Shown piece by piece: positions 50,579-61,006 of a stretch of DNA of 64,000 bases (position 1 is the first letter of the stretch; the number at the start of each line of letters is the position of its first letter). The translations under genes and the position numbers were made by a program. The notes beneath the pieces were generated by a model. It saw only the letters and a program-made list of their open reading frames with translations, was not told where the DNA came from and made no database searches. The stretch comes from RHKX01 sp046330285 (GTDB lineage Bacteria > Actinomycetota > Thermoleophilia > Solirubrobacterales > 70-9). The stretch is taken from contig JAXLSX010000009.1 of assembly GCA_046330285.1 (NCBI GenBank), positions 1 to 64,000 of the forward strand. The letters are read 5' to 3'.

Positions 50579-50593
50579 CCGGGCTCCGCCCGG
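50579..50593. terminator. 6-bp GC hairpin after GH1 gene
   Basis: CCGGGC (50579-50584), TCC, GCCCGG (50588-50593). It lies 33 nt after the GH1 stop and directly abuts the sodA -10 box; it may end the first transcript or modulate the second. Confidence 0.35.
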
Positions 50594-50594
50594 G

Positions 50595-50600
50595 TATAGA
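50595..50600 (+). promoter_or_regulatory. -10 box of superoxide dismutase gene
   Basis: TATAGA lies 47 nt before the ATG. The leader has a good Shine-Dalgarno (AAGGAGA at 50634-50640), unlike most first genes in the window. Confidence 0.5.
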
Positions 50601-50647
50601 TTGAGCAGACCCCCCGAAGAGATCGACGACCACAAGGAGACCCGCAA

Positions 50648-51228
<581 letters not shown>

Positions 51229-51247
<19 letters not shown>

Positions 51248-52914
51248 GCGACGGCCGGCGCCGGGCGCGCCTGCTCCGGCAGGTGCCCCGGCTCGGCCCC
51301 TTCCCGCGGTGGGATGAACGACATCGCGCGTTCGGCCATCGCGGTGATCGTCAGCGACGGGTTGACGCCGGGGTTCGCCGGCATCGCGGCTCCGTCGCAC
51401 ACCATCAGGTTCTCGTAGCCGTGGACGTGCTGGCGCTCGTCGACCACCCCGGTCGACCCGTCGGCTGAGATCACGGCGCCGCCGAGGATGTGGGCGGTGG
51501 TCGGGATGTTGAAGATCGACTCGGTGACGCTGCCCGTGGGGACGCCGCCGGTCCGGCGGGCCATCCAGCGGGTGACGTCGGCGGCCGCCGGGATGTAGCG
51601 CGGGTTCGGCTTCGCCGGGTCCTCCTCGGTCTGGAGCCGGACGCCGGAGCCGAACGGCTTGTCCTTCGGCACCAGGCGCAGGGCGTTGTCGAGCGTCTGC
51701 ATGACCAGCAGGATCACCGTGCGCTGCGACCAGCTGCGCGGATCGAGCACCTTGACGAGCTGGCCGGGCCGGCGGATCGCCGCCATCAACCACTGGAGCA
51801 TCCGCGACGGCGGGCCGCCCTCGCCGGTCATCAGCGTGTAGAGGCCGCCCATCGCGTCGCCGGCCCTGCCGTAGGTCACGACCTCGACGTGGGTGTCGGG
51901 CTGCGGGTAGATCGACGAGGTGATCGCGATCGACTTGGCGAAGTCGCGGGCGTCGTCGGGGGCCGTGACGGCCATGATCGACTCGCTGTTCGTCCGGACG
52001 AGGTGTCCGAGGCGCTCGCTGAGGCGGGGGAGGTCACCGGACGCCTTGCAGTTGCGCAGCAGCCGGTTGGTGCCGAGGGCGCCGGCGGCGACGATCACCG
52101 ACTGGGCGGTCAGCGTCCGCTTCCGCTTCCGGACCCAGGCGCCCGACCGTTCGCTCTCGACCACGTAGCCGCCGCTGCCGTCGGCCGGCCCGAGCGGGCG
52201 GATCGAGGTGACGTGGCGCTCCGGCATCACCTCGGCGCCGAGGCGTTCGGCGAACCAGAGGTAGTTCTTCGGCAGGTTGTTCTTGGCGTTGTTGCGGCAG
52301 CCGACCATGCAGGAGCCGCACTTGATGCAGCCGCTCCGGCGCGGGCCCTCGCCTCCGAAGTAGGGATCGTCGACCTCGACGCCCGGCTCCCCGAGGAAGA
52401 CGCCGACCCGCGTTGGACCCCAGGTGTCGCCGACGCCGATCTCCTCGGCGTACTCGCGCAGGAGCTCGTCGGCGGGGCCGACGTCGTCATAGGTCGTGAC
52501 GCCGAGCATCCGCTCGGCGGTGTCGTAGTGGGGCTTCAGCTCGGCGCCCCAGTCCTCGCTGAGCTCGTTCCACTGCTCGTGCTCGTAAAAGCTGTCGCGC
52601 GCGCGGTAGAGCGTGTTCGCGTAGCCGAGGCTGCCGCCGCCGACGCCCGACCCGCTGACGATGAACACGTCCTTGAACAGCGTCATCCGCAGGATGCCCC
52701 GCATCCCCAGCAGCGGTGCCCAGAAGTACTTGCGCATGTTCCACGCGGTCTCAGCGTGGTCGGCGTCGCCGTAACGGCGGCCGCACTCGAGGACGCCGAC
52801 CCGGTAGCCCTTCTCCGCCAGCCGCAGCGCGCTGACCGAGCCGCCGAAGCCGGAACCGACGATCAGGTAGTCGTAGTCGAACCCGGCGCCGGAGCCGTTT
52901 CGCGAAGCATCCAT
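51229..52914 (-). CDS. GMC-family oxidoreductase (cholesterol oxidase-like)
   Basis: A 561-residue FAD enzyme. The dinucleotide motif 'YLIVGSGFGGSVSALRLAEKGYRVGVLE' is N-terminal. 'GVGGGSLGYANTLYRARDSFY' is the second GMC-type signature. 'GTVT-like' regions and 'HILGGAVISADGSTGVVDERQHVHGYENLMVCDGAAMPANPGVNPSLTITAMAER' form the C-terminal GMC end, close to actinobacterial ChoD-type oxidases. A 'CIKCGSCMVGC' segment near residue 198 has iron-sulfur-like Cys spacing. The substrate is probably a sterol or alcohol; unproven. Leaderless TAGCTT lies 6 nt before the ATG. Confidence 0.9.
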
Positions 52915-52920
52915 ACCGGA

Positions 52921-52926
52921 AAGCTA
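52921..52926 (-). promoter_or_regulatory. -10 hexamer, leaderless promoter of GMC oxidoreductase
   Basis: TAGCTT on the minus strand ends 6 nt before the ATG at 52914. No Shine-Dalgarno. Confidence 0.5.
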
Positions 52927-53096
52927 TCGCCTGGACTGGCTGGCTGGCCAGTAGTGGCTACGGGTTGCCGGCCCGGGGGCGCTGAGCGGCGCCGGGACCT
53001 ATTGCAGCTGGGATTCTTGATGAGCGCGGTCCCGGCACCACTCACCGCCCCCGGGCCTCCGCCGAACGACCACCGCTCGCGGTTCCGGACCCGCCG

Positions 53097-53453
53097 TCAT
53101 TCGTTGCGCTGGAACTTCGCCCAGAGCAAGAGCGGTACGAAGATCAAGAGCGCGAAGACCGCCGAGCGTGTGGCCAGGAACGCGAGCGCCAGGCCGGCCG
53201 AGACGAGTCCGGGGAACAGAACCTTCCAGTCCTGCTGCGGCGCACCGCCTCTGCGACCGAGCTCCAGGAGGCCGACCGCACCGCCGCAGGTCAGCAGCAG
53301 GCCGATGCAGAAGCCGGCCGGGGTGGATTCACCAGCGAAGAAGTACGAGATCGTGCCGATCCCGAACATCAACGCAAGGAGGAGAGCAACGGCCGCAAGG
53401 ACTGACCATCCGGACAGGCTCAACTCCTTCTCCCCGATCGGTCGCACGGCCAT
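53097..53453 (-). CDS. Small four-helix membrane protein of unknown function
   Basis: A 118-residue protein with hydrophobic stretches at about residues 14-38, 45-62, 78-95 and 97-112. It has a short basic tail. I recognise no family. The ATG at 53453 has only weak purine-rich sequence upstream. Its codon use is less GC3-biased than its neighbours, so it could be a recent arrival or weakly expressed. The convergent and divergent spaces around it contain no other gene. Confidence 0.5.
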   Translation of the reverse strand: MAVRPIGEKELSLSGWSVLAAVALLLALMFGIGTISYFFAGESTPAGFCIGLLLTCGGAVGLLELGRRGGAPQQDWKVLFPGLVSAGLALAFLATRSAVFALLIFVPLLLWAKFQRNE

Positions 53454-53544
53454 CCCATCGGTCTGGTGGCTCAGAAGCTTGAAGTCGCCGAGTCGGGCTG
53501 ATAGCCGGCTAGGGGAGAGAAGTCCCCTCGTATCGGTGTCTCGT

Positions 53545-53581
53545 GGGCGGAAATCCCCTGATAGTCAGAGGAAATCCGCCC
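53545..53581. terminator. Nested hairpin downstream of lemA
   Basis: GGGCGGA (53545-53551) pairs with TCCGCCC (53575-53581), and CCCCTGA (53555-53561) pairs with TCAGAGG (53565-53571) around TAG with one mismatch. It lies 137 nt beyond the lemA stop and probably ends that transcript. Confidence 0.5.
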
Positions 53582-53639
53582 ATGAGCTACCAGGCCGGGC
53601 CCGGCCGTCGGCCCGCGATCGCGAGTCGTCGAGCCCGCT

Positions 53640-53690
53640 GATCAAGGAAGCAGGAGGCGAAGCGGCCTCAGGCCGTGAGCCGACGATGAC
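53640..53690 (-). repeat. Dispersed repeat family A, copy 2
   Basis: This is the reverse complement of the 51-nt element at 2613-2663, with one gap and four mismatches. It begins 27 nt after the lemA stop, so both copies lie just past a gene's 3' end. Confidence 0.65.
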
Positions 53691-53717
53691 GCCGAGCAGC
53701 AGCCTCGATGGCCGCGA

Positions 53718-54272
53718 TCAGAACTTGACTTCGACCGGCTCGCGCTCTGCGTCGTCGTCGATCTCGAAGAACTCGCGAGCGGTGAAGCCGCCCTGGTTCG
53801 CGATGATCGAGTTCGGGAAGATCTGGATCTTCGTGTTGTAGGCCTGGACGTTGGAGTTGTAGATCCGGCGGGCGGCCTGGATCTCGTCCTCGATCTCGTT
53901 CAGGTTGCGCTGGAGCTGCTGGAAGTTCTCGGTCGCGCGGAGGTCGGGGTAGTTCTCGGCGACGGCGCGGAGGTCGGCGAGGGCGCCCGACAGCTTGGCC
54001 TCGGCCTGCTGGGTGGCCTCGACGGTGCCGGCCTTCATCGCCTCCGCCCGGGCCTCGGTCGTCTTCACGAAGACCGCCTGCTCGTGCGTGGCGTAGCCCT
54101 TGACGGTCTCGACCAGGTTCGGCACGAGATCGTGGCGGCGCTTGAGCTGCACGTCGATCCCGCTCCACGCCTCTTCGACGCGGTTGCGGCTGGCGACCAT
54201 CGAGTTCCTGATCAGGATGTAGATCAGGCCCACGATCAGGACGAGGGCGATTACGACGATGAGGATGACCAT
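53718..54272 (-). CDS. lemA: LemA family protein
   Basis: A 184-residue protein from the ATG at 54272. One N-terminal transmembrane helix (about 1-22) is followed by an extended alpha-helical bundle. 'NRVEEAWSGIDVQLKRRHDLVPNLVETVKGYATHEQ' and 'YNSNVQAYNTKIQIFPNSIIA' are the family signatures. LemA proteins sit in the cytoplasmic membrane; their role is poorly known and is linked in some bacteria to envelope stress. TAGCAT lies 8 nt before the chosen start; the start 11 codons upstream (54305) has no such support. Confidence 0.9.
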   Translation of the reverse strand: MVILIVVIALVLIVGLIYILIRNSMVASRNRVEEAWSGIDVQLKRRHDLVPNLVETVKGYATHEQAVFVKTTEARAEAMKAGTVEATQQAEAKLSGALADLRAVAENYPDLRATENFQQLQRNLNEIEDEIQAARRIYNSNVQAYNTKIQIFPNSIIANQGGFTAREFFEIDDDAEREPVEVKF

Positions 54273-54280
54273 CGCGCGGG

Positions 54281-54286
54281 ATGCTA
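54281..54286 (-). promoter_or_regulatory. -10 hexamer, leaderless promoter of lemA
   Basis: TAGCAT on the minus strand ends 8 nt before the ATG at 54272. Confidence 0.5.
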
Positions 54287-54387
54287 TCCGCTGGGCGGGC
54301 GGCACGCAAAACCTCGCGCCAATCGCAGGTTTCGTGCCTGATTTCCTGCATTTTCGGTCGTCCGGCTCGTACCGAACCTCCCCCTGT

Positions 54388-54434
54388 TAGTTTTCGCGGC
54401 GCAGGAAACGGGAATTAACCCCCAGATTTGGGGG
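54388..54434 (+). promoter_or_regulatory. Leader of the mce operon with hairpin
   Basis: A weak -10 candidate TAGTTT lies at 54388-54393. A perfect stem CCCCCA (54419-54424), GATT, TGGGGG (54429-54434) lies just upstream of the AGGGAA Shine-Dalgarno (54441-54446) of the first mce gene. The hairpin could affect loading of ribosomes or stabilise the mRNA. Confidence 0.4.
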
Positions 54435-54448
54435 AGAAGCAGGGAACA

Positions 54449-55885
54449 ATGGAGGCAGGGACCCGCGGCGGTAGGGCGCCGCGCTCGGCGCGGTTGATTC
54501 GTCGTGCCCTGGTACTGGGCGTCGTCGCGATCGTCGCCGTCGCCGCGGTCCTCGTCCTGACCGGCAGCAGCGACGCCTCCGACTACGAGGTCACCGCCGA
54601 CTTCACCAACGCCTCCCAACTGGTCGGCGGCGAGGTCGTGACCATCGGCGGCACCGACGTCGGCAAGGTGACAAAGATCGAGCTCGCCGACAACGGCGAC
54701 GCGCTCGTCACCTTCACCGTCGATTCCGCCTACGCGCCGCTCCAGCGCGGGACGACCGCGCAGATCCGTTCCTTTTCGCTGTCGGGGGTGGCCAACAGGC
54801 AGATCCAGCTCACGCTGCCGCAGCAGGGCAAGGGCGGGGAGGAGATCCCCAACCACGGGACGCTGTCGCGGTCGGAGACGATCTCCGAGGTCGACCTCGA
54901 CGAGCTCTTCAACACGCTCGACCCGAAGACGGTCGCCGACTTCAAGAACGTCATCAAGGGCTTCGCGACCTCCTACCGCGGGGTCGGCGAGGAGGCCAAC
55001 AAGGGCTTCAAGTACCTGAACCCGTTCCTGTCGACCTCACGCCAGACCTTCGCCGAGCTGACCCGGGACACGCCGGCGCTCGAGCAGCTCATCGTCAACG
55101 GCTCGGAGCTGTCCGGGACCGTCGCCTCCCGCCGCGACGACCTCTCGGCCCTCGTCGGGAACCTCGACGGGATGATGAACGCGATCGCCCGCCAGCGGAC
55201 GTCGCTGAAGACCGCGCTCTCCCAGCTCCCGGACTTCATGCGGAACTTCAACACGACTTCGGTCAACCTGCGGGCGACCCTCGACGACCTTGACCCGCTC
55301 GTCGACGCGTCGAAGCCGGTCGCCGACCGCCTCGGGCCCTTCTTCCGGAACTTCCGCGCGGCCTCCGCCGACCTCGTCCCGACGGTCAAGGACCTCGACC
55401 AGATCACCGAGGCGCCCGGTAAGGACAACGACCTCGTCGACCTGACCCGGCTGCAGCCGAAGCTGGCGAAGATCGCCGTCGGCCCGGTCCGCCGCAACGG
55501 CAAGCAGCGCCGCGGCGCGCTGCCCGAGTCGAGCACGGCGCTCCGCGACTCGCTGTCGCAGCTCGCCTTCTTCCGCACCTACTCGCCCGAGCTGACCGGC
55601 TGGTTCGACGACTTCGGCCACTCCGGCGTCATCGACGCCAACGGCGGCCTCGGCCGGATCGGGACGACGTTCAACACGTTTTCGCTCGGCGTCAACGACC
55701 TGCCGATCGTCGACCTCGCGGGCCTGCTCAAGCAGACGCCGCTGCAGCAGTTGAACGCGCTCGACATCGGCAATTACAAGCGCTGCCCGGGCTCGAACGA
55801 GCGACCCGCCCCGGACGGCAGCAACCCGTGGACCGAGGGTGGGACCCTCGCCTGCGACCCCTCGATCATCCCGCCGGGCGATTGA
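54449..55885 (+). CDS. Mce-family protein 1 of 6 (MlaD domain)
   Basis: A 478-residue protein from ATG 54449 with AGGGA 5 nt upstream. It has an N-terminal transmembrane anchor (about 20-40) and an MCE/MlaD beta-barrel domain at about 45-125 ('YEVTADFTNASQLVGGEVVTIGGTDVGKVTKIEL'). A long helical region follows (about 130-340), which in Mce proteins builds the tube for lipid transfer. The first gene of the operon is the MceA-like position. Mce complexes import lipids or sterols across the envelope. Its stop overlaps the start of gene 2 (TTGA). Confidence 0.9.
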   Translation: MEAGTRGGRAPRSARLIRRALVLGVVAIVAVAAVLVLTGSSDASDYEVTADFTNASQLVGGEVVTIGGTDVGKVTKIELADNGDALVTFTVDSAYAPLQRGTTAQIRSFSLSGVANRQIQLTLPQQGKGGEEIPNHGTLSRSETISEVDLDELFNTLDPKTVADFKNVIKGFATSYRGVGEEANKGFKYLNPFLSTSRQTFAELTRDTPALEQLIVNGSELSGTVASRRDDLSALVGNLDGMMNAIARQRTSLKTALSQLPDFMRNFNTTSVNLRATLDDLDPLVDASKPVADRLGPFFRNFRAASADLVPTVKDLDQITEAPGKDNDLVDLTRLQPKLAKIAVGPVRRNGKQRRGALPESSTALRDSLSQLAFFRTYSPELTGWFDDFGHSGVIDANGGLGRIGTTFNTFSLGVNDLPIVDLAGLLKQTPLQQLNALDIGNYKRCPGSNERPAPDGSNPWTEGGTLACDPSIIPPGD

Positions 55886-57576
55886 GACGGCTCCTCGCCA
55901 TCGCCGCGCTGATCTGCGCCACCGTCGCCGCCCTCGCCGCCACCGCGAGCGGCGACGACGAGCACACGTACTTCATCGAGTTCGACAACGCGTTCGGGCT
56001 GACGAACGGCTCCGAGGTCAAGGTCGCCGGCGTCACCGCCGGCACGGTCGTCGATCTCGACGTCAATTCGAGCAAGCGCGCGGTCGTCAAGGTCCAGCTC
56101 AACGGCCCCGTCTCGGTGCTCGGCCAGGACACGATCTGCCGCAGCCAGCCGCAGTCGCTGATCGCCGAGTACTTCGTCGACTGCACCCCGAAGGGTTCGC
56201 CGATCGAGGTCACCGACGAGAGCGATTCCGACCACGTCGAGGACCCCGACATCCCGGTCACGCAGACCCGCCAGACCGTCCAGAACGACCTCGTGCTGAG
56301 CACGATGCGGATGCCCTACCGGGAGCGGCTGACACTCCTGATCAACGAGTTCGGGACGGCGCTCGCGGGCAACGGCGACAACCTCAACAAGGCGATCCAC
56401 CGCGGCGCGCCGGCGCTCGAGCAGACGCGGCAGGTGACGAAGCTGCTGGCGAGCCAGAACTCGACGATCCGCGATCTCAACGTCAACTCCGACCGGATCA
56501 TCGGCAAGCTCGCCGAGCGCCGCCAGGACGTGACCCGCTTCATCCAGGAGGCGAAGAACACCGCCGAGATCGCGAACACGCGCCGCGACGACCTCTCGCA
56601 GAACTTCGCGCTCCTCGACGACTTCCTCGCCGAGCTCGGGCCGACGATGAACGAGCTCGACAACGTCGCCGTCCAGGGCACGCCGCTCGCGACCGACCTC
56701 CGCGGCGCCGCGCCGGGGCTGACGACGCTGTCGCGGAACCTGCCCGCGTTCAACCGCTCGGCGACGACCGGCCTGCGGGCGCTCGGCAACGCCTCGGTGA
56801 CCGGCCGCAGCGCGCTGCGGAAGGGCCGCGACGAGATCAAGCAGCTCAGCAAGTCCTCGAAGAAGGCCTACCCGACGGCCGACGACCTCTCGAAGTTCCT
56901 CCGCGACATCGATGACCCGCGGCGTGCGGTCGAGGTCGACGCGCGGGCGGCCGAAGACACCGGCAGGAAGGCGCCGACCGGCTACACCGGGATGGAGGGC
57001 CTCCTCAACTACCTCTACTACCAGACCGGTGCGATCAACCAGTACGACGAGATCGGCCACCTCCTGCACTTCTCGATCTTCGAGGTCGCCACCGGTCCCT
57101 GCGCCAACTACAACCCCGGCATGTACAAGGACGAGGTCGGCGTCCCGAACGCCGACGGCTCGGCCGCGACCACGAACGTCCTCGACGCCAACCGCTGCGT
57201 CGCCTGGCTCGGCGACAACCAGCCCGACATCAACACGCCGCTCAACCTGCCGCCCTACAGCTCGGCGGTCTGCCCCGACGGCTCGACCGACACCAGCCTC
57301 TGCGATCCCGCCGGCACGCTCTCGGCGTCGGTCGACCGGAAGAGCTCGAAGAAGGCCAAGTCCGGCGCCGGCTCTGGTTCCAACGACGGGACGGACGGCA
57401 CGACCGGCGGGGACACCGGCACCGACGGCGGTGGGACCGACGGCGGCGACACGGGAACCGTCCCGGAGATCCCGGAGACGCCCGGAACCCCGACGACGCC
57501 GACGACCCCGACCGCGCCCGGGTCCGGATCGGCTGACGGCAACAGCGACATCCTCGGATTCCTCTTCGGCAACTGA
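55882..57576 (+). CDS. Mce-family protein 2 of 6, Thr/Gly/Pro-rich tail
   Basis: A 564-residue protein started at TTG 55882, which overlaps the previous stop and gives a signal-anchor start (MRRLLAIAALICATVAALAATA). The MCE domain is at about 27-110 ('YFIEFDNAFGLTNGSEVKVAGVTAGTVVDL'). The helical region spans about 130-330. The last 70 residues are a Gly/Asp/Thr/Pro low-complexity tail that may sit in the cell wall. A start further upstream would lie inside gene 1. Coupled to gene 3 by TGATG. Confidence 0.88.
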   Translation: MRRLLAIAALICATVAALAATASGDDEHTYFIEFDNAFGLTNGSEVKVAGVTAGTVVDLDVNSSKRAVVKVQLNGPVSVLGQDTICRSQPQSLIAEYFVDCTPKGSPIEVTDESDSDHVEDPDIPVTQTRQTVQNDLVLSTMRMPYRERLTLLINEFGTALAGNGDNLNKAIHRGAPALEQTRQVTKLLASQNSTIRDLNVNSDRIIGKLAERRQDVTRFIQEAKNTAEIANTRRDDLSQNFALLDDFLAELGPTMNELDNVAVQGTPLATDLRGAAPGLTTLSRNLPAFNRSATTGLRALGNASVTGRSALRKGRDEIKQLSKSSKKAYPTADDLSKFLRDIDDPRRAVEVDARAAEDTGRKAPTGYTGMEGLLNYLYYQTGAINQYDEIGHLLHFSIFEVATGPCANYNPGMYKDEVGVPNADGSAATTNVLDANRCVAWLGDNQPDINTPLNLPPYSSAVCPDGSTDTSLCDPAGTLSASVDRKSSKKAKSGAGSGSNDGTDGTTGGDTGTDGGGTDGGDTGTVPEIPETPGTPTTPTTPTAPGSGSADGNSDILGFLFGN

Positions 57577-59345
57577 TGGCTGCGCCCCGGAAGACAAGCC
57601 CCCTCGCAGCCGTCGCGGCATCGCCGACGATCGTCGGCGCGATCACGACGCTGATCGTCGTCGTCGCCGTGTTCCTGGCCTACAACGCCAACAACGGCCT
57701 CCCCTTCGTGCCGGTCTACCGAGTGTCGGTGATCGTCCCCAACGCGGCCCGCCTGGTCCCCAACAACGAGGTCCGGATCGGCGGCACCCGGGTCGGCGTG
57801 ATCGAGTCGATCGACGCCGTCCGCCTCCCCGAGGGTGACGCCGCCGGCGCCGGCGGCAACGACGTCGCAACCGACGAGCCGGTCAGTGCCGACGGGGACA
57901 CCAACGGGGTCGTCGCGCGGCTCAACCTGAAGCTCGACAAGTCGGCGTCGCCGATCCCCGAGAACTCGATCTTCAGGGTCCGTTACAAGTCGGCCTTCGG
58001 CCTCAAGTACCTCGAGATCACCCGCGGGGACGGGACCGGGGCGCCCGAGGGCTTCGTCTTCAACGGGACCAACGACAACGACGACCCGGCCGACACCGAC
58101 AACCAGATCCTCTCGATCGACGAGGTCCAGAAGAACGAGGGCGCCGGCGACGGCACGTTCATCGCCCAAACCGAGTTCGACGAGATCGGGAACACGTTCG
58201 ACCAGGCGACGAGGAACGCGATCCGCGAGAACCTCGACGGCTACGGCGACGGCTTCGCCGGCCGCGGCGCCTCGCTGAACCAGGCATTCGAGGCGCTCAA
58301 CCCGCTGCTGACCAACCTCAAGCCGGTCGCCGAGACGCTCGCCGACCCGCGAACGCAGCTGGCGCGTTTCTTCCCGGCCCTCGGCCGGACCGCGGCGATC
58401 GTCGCGCCGGTCGCCGAGCAGAACGCCGCCATGTTCGGCAACCTCGCGACCACCCTCGACGCGATCGGCAGCGACCCGACCGCGCTCCAGAACACGATCG
58501 CGGGCGGGCCGCCGACGCTCCAGACCGGGATCGACGTCCTCCCCGACCAGCGGCCCTTCCTGAGCGAGTTCGCCGAGCTCGAGCGCCGCCTGCGCCCGGG
58601 GGTCCAGCAGCTTCGCCTGGCGCTGCCGAGCCTGAACGGCGCGATCCGGGTCGGCACTCCCGTCCTCGCCCGGAGCGCCGGCACGAGCCACCGGCTCAAG
58701 GGCGTCTTCACCCAGCTCGAGAGCCTCGTCGAGGAGCCGACGACGAAGAGCTCGATCGTCCGCCTCGGCGACCTCTTCGACAGCGCCAAGCCGCTGGCCG
58801 ATTACGTCACCCCGGCACAGACGGTCTGCAACTACTGGAACTACTTCTGGACCCTGCTGCCGGAGCACCTGACCGAGACCGACTCGATCGGCTTCTCGCA
58901 GCGGGTCTCGCTGATCACGACGCCGCAGGGCTCGCTCAACCTCGACCTCGACCTCGACGGGGCCGGCGGGCTGCCGCCGATCCCGACGAGCGTGCCCGGC
59001 GAGGCGCAGACGGGCCTCTCGACCGGCGGCTACTCCGGGATCCAGGCCAACGGCAAGTACGGCCAGCTCGCGCCGCCGCCGCACACCGAAGGCGAGTTCG
59101 ACCCGCACGAGCTGCCGATCCTCCACGCGCACGCCGCCGCGCCGACCGGCCAGAACGGCTCCGACTGCCAGCCGGGCCAGACCGGTTACGCGCTCGGCCA
59201 GATCCGCGTGCCGGGCCAGTCGAAGAAGAACCCGGCGGCGATCGTGCCCGACCTGCCGGGCGACCGCGGCGTCACCGACGTCTTCTGGAAGCAGGACGGC
59301 ACCCGCGTCCTCAAGGACACCCGCGTCGCATCGAGGCAGCCGTGA
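57576..59345 (+). CDS. Mce-family protein 3 of 6
   Basis: A 589-residue protein. Transmembrane anchor at about 12-32; MCE domain at about 40-150 ('YRVSVIVPNAARLVPNNEVRIGGTRVGVIESI'), which is longer than usual because of an insert around 'GDAAGAGGNDVATDEPVSADGD'. The helical tube region follows, and the C-terminal part contains Cys residues ('QTVCNYWNYFW', 'NGSDCQPGQTGY') suited to disulfides outside the cell. Its start overlaps the previous stop by one base and its stop overlaps gene 4 by four. Confidence 0.9.
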   Translation: MAAPRKTSPLAAVAASPTIVGAITTLIVVVAVFLAYNANNGLPFVPVYRVSVIVPNAARLVPNNEVRIGGTRVGVIESIDAVRLPEGDAAGAGGNDVATDEPVSADGDTNGVVARLNLKLDKSASPIPENSIFRVRYKSAFGLKYLEITRGDGTGAPEGFVFNGTNDNDDPADTDNQILSIDEVQKNEGAGDGTFIAQTEFDEIGNTFDQATRNAIRENLDGYGDGFAGRGASLNQAFEALNPLLTNLKPVAETLADPRTQLARFFPALGRTAAIVAPVAEQNAAMFGNLATTLDAIGSDPTALQNTIAGGPPTLQTGIDVLPDQRPFLSEFAELERRLRPGVQQLRLALPSLNGAIRVGTPVLARSAGTSHRLKGVFTQLESLVEEPTTKSSIVRLGDLFDSAKPLADYVTPAQTVCNYWNYFWTLLPEHLTETDSIGFSQRVSLITTPQGSLNLDLDLDGAGGLPPIPTSVPGEAQTGLSTGGYSGIQANGKYGQLAPPPHTEGEFDPHELPILHAHAAAPTGQNGSDCQPGQTGYALGQIRVPGQSKKNPAAIVPDLPGDRGVTDVFWKQDGTRVLKDTRVASRQP

Positions 59346-61006
59346 GGAGCTTCTCGCCGAAGAAGATGCCGGACTGGCTGATCGGTCTCCTGCTGGTCAT
59401 CGTCCTCGCGGTCGGCTCCTACGTGGCCTTCACCAAGAAGGTCCCGTGGGGCGGCGGCACCGAGGTCTCGGCGGTCTTCCGCTCGGCCCAGAACCTGCGC
59501 CCGAACTCGCCGGTCCGGATCGCCGGGGTCGAGGTCGGCAAGGTGACGAAGGTCGAGCCACTCGCCGACTCCGACGCGAGCGGGGGCGAGGGCGCGACCG
59601 GCTCGACCGCGAACGGCCAAGGCGCCGTCGTGACGATGGAGATCGACGACGACGGCCTGCCGCTGAAGGAGGACGCCCGCTTCGAGTTGAAGCCGCGGCT
59701 CTTCCTCGAGGGCAACCTGTTCGTCAACGTCAGCCCGGGCAGCCCGTCGGCGCCGGTCGCCGACAGCGACTACGTCTTCCCGCCGCAGCAGACCGACAAC
59801 ACGGTCCAGCTCGACCAGGTGCTGACCGACGTCTTCCAGGCCGACGCCCGGCGTGAGCTCCAGGTCTTCCTCGACCAGTTCGGGAACGCGCTGACGAAGG
59901 AGGGCGGAGCCGAGTCGATCCGCGTCCTCAACAAGACCTCGCCCGGGGCCTTCAAGTACACGTCGCAGGTCAACCAGGCGCTGCTCGGCGAGAACCCGCA
60001 CGACCTCTCGTCGCTGATCTTCAACCTCAACCGCGTCGTCCGCGGCCTCGACGGAAACGAGGAGGCGCTCAAGGACCTGATCACGAACCTGCGGATCACG
60101 ACCGGGAGCTTCGCGGCCCAGGACGTCTCGCTCGAGCGAGCGATCCAGGAGTTGCCGAACACGCTCGAGGCGGGCAACCGCGCGTTCGCGAGCCTCAACG
60201 CGGCGTTCCCGCCGACGCGCGCCTTCGCCCGCGAGATCCTGCCCGGCGTCCGCTCGGCGCCGGCGACGCTCGACGCGGCGACGCCACTGCTCGCCCAGCT
60301 CCGCGGCCTCGCTCAGCCCGACGAGCTCCGCGGCCTCGTCGCCGACCTCAGGCCGACGGTTCCCGACCTCGCCCGCCTGACCCGGAAGACGCTGCCGTTC
60401 ATGGAGCAGACGAGGTCGCTGTCGAGCTGCTTCAACAACGTGATCATTCCCTGGTCGCAGGATCAGGTCGACGGCGGCCCGGTCTACAACGCCGAGCACG
60501 GGCCGAACGGCGACGTCTTCGAGGAGACGGCCTACGGGCTCGCCGGGATCAATGGCGAGAGCCGCTCCGGCGACGCCAACGGCCAGTACATCCGCGTGAT
60601 CGGCGGCGGCGGCTCCAACACCGTCCAGCTGACGGACGAGAGCACCGGGGCGAATCTCGCCGGCGTCACGCCGTTCCCGATCGACGGTGCCATGCCTCCG
60701 GTCGACCCGGATGTGAAGCCGCCGTTCAAGCCGGAGGTGCCGTGTGAGAACCAGGACCCGCCCGACCTCCGCGCGGTGCCCGGCCCGCCGCCGGATCAGA
60801 CGAGCGCTCCCGCCGGCGCGGCACCCGCGTCCGGCACCGAGGCCTCCTCGCTCGTCACCGACGCGACCAGCACCCTGAAGGGCCTCGGCGAGGCCGCGCA
60901 GGCCAAGGACGACGGCGAGGACTCGAAGGCCAAGCGCCTGCAGAAGCAGGCGATGAAGGACCTCAACGACTTCTACGAGACCTACGGCTCCGGGGGCGGC
61001 GGATGA
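59342..61006 (+). CDS. Mce-family protein 4 of 6
   Basis: A 554-residue protein from GTG 59342 (GTGA overlap with gene 3). Transmembrane anchor at about 11-30; MCE domain at about 38-150 with 'VSAVFRSAQNLRPNSPVRIAGVEVGKVTKVEPL' and an acidic insert after it. Helical region about 155-370. 'RSLSSCFNNVIIPW' provides a Cys, followed by an Ala/Pro-rich and finally Lys-rich C-terminus. Part of the same lipid-transfer complex. Confidence 0.9.
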   Translation: MRSFSPKKMPDWLIGLLLVIVLAVGSYVAFTKKVPWGGGTEVSAVFRSAQNLRPNSPVRIAGVEVGKVTKVEPLADSDASGGEGATGSTANGQGAVVTMEIDDDGLPLKEDARFELKPRLFLEGNLFVNVSPGSPSAPVADSDYVFPPQQTDNTVQLDQVLTDVFQADARRELQVFLDQFGNALTKEGGAESIRVLNKTSPGAFKYTSQVNQALLGENPHDLSSLIFNLNRVVRGLDGNEEALKDLITNLRITTGSFAAQDVSLERAIQELPNTLEAGNRAFASLNAAFPPTRAFAREILPGVRSAPATLDAATPLLAQLRGLAQPDELRGLVADLRPTVPDLARLTRKTLPFMEQTRSLSSCFNNVIIPWSQDQVDGGPVYNAEHGPNGDVFEETAYGLAGINGESRSGDANGQYIRVIGGGGSNTVQLTDESTGANLAGVTPFPIDGAMPPVDPDVKPPFKPEVPCENQDPPDLRAVPGPPPDQTSAPAGAAPASGTEASSLVTDATSTLKGLGEAAQAKDDGEDSKAKRLQKQAMKDLNDFYETYGSGGGG

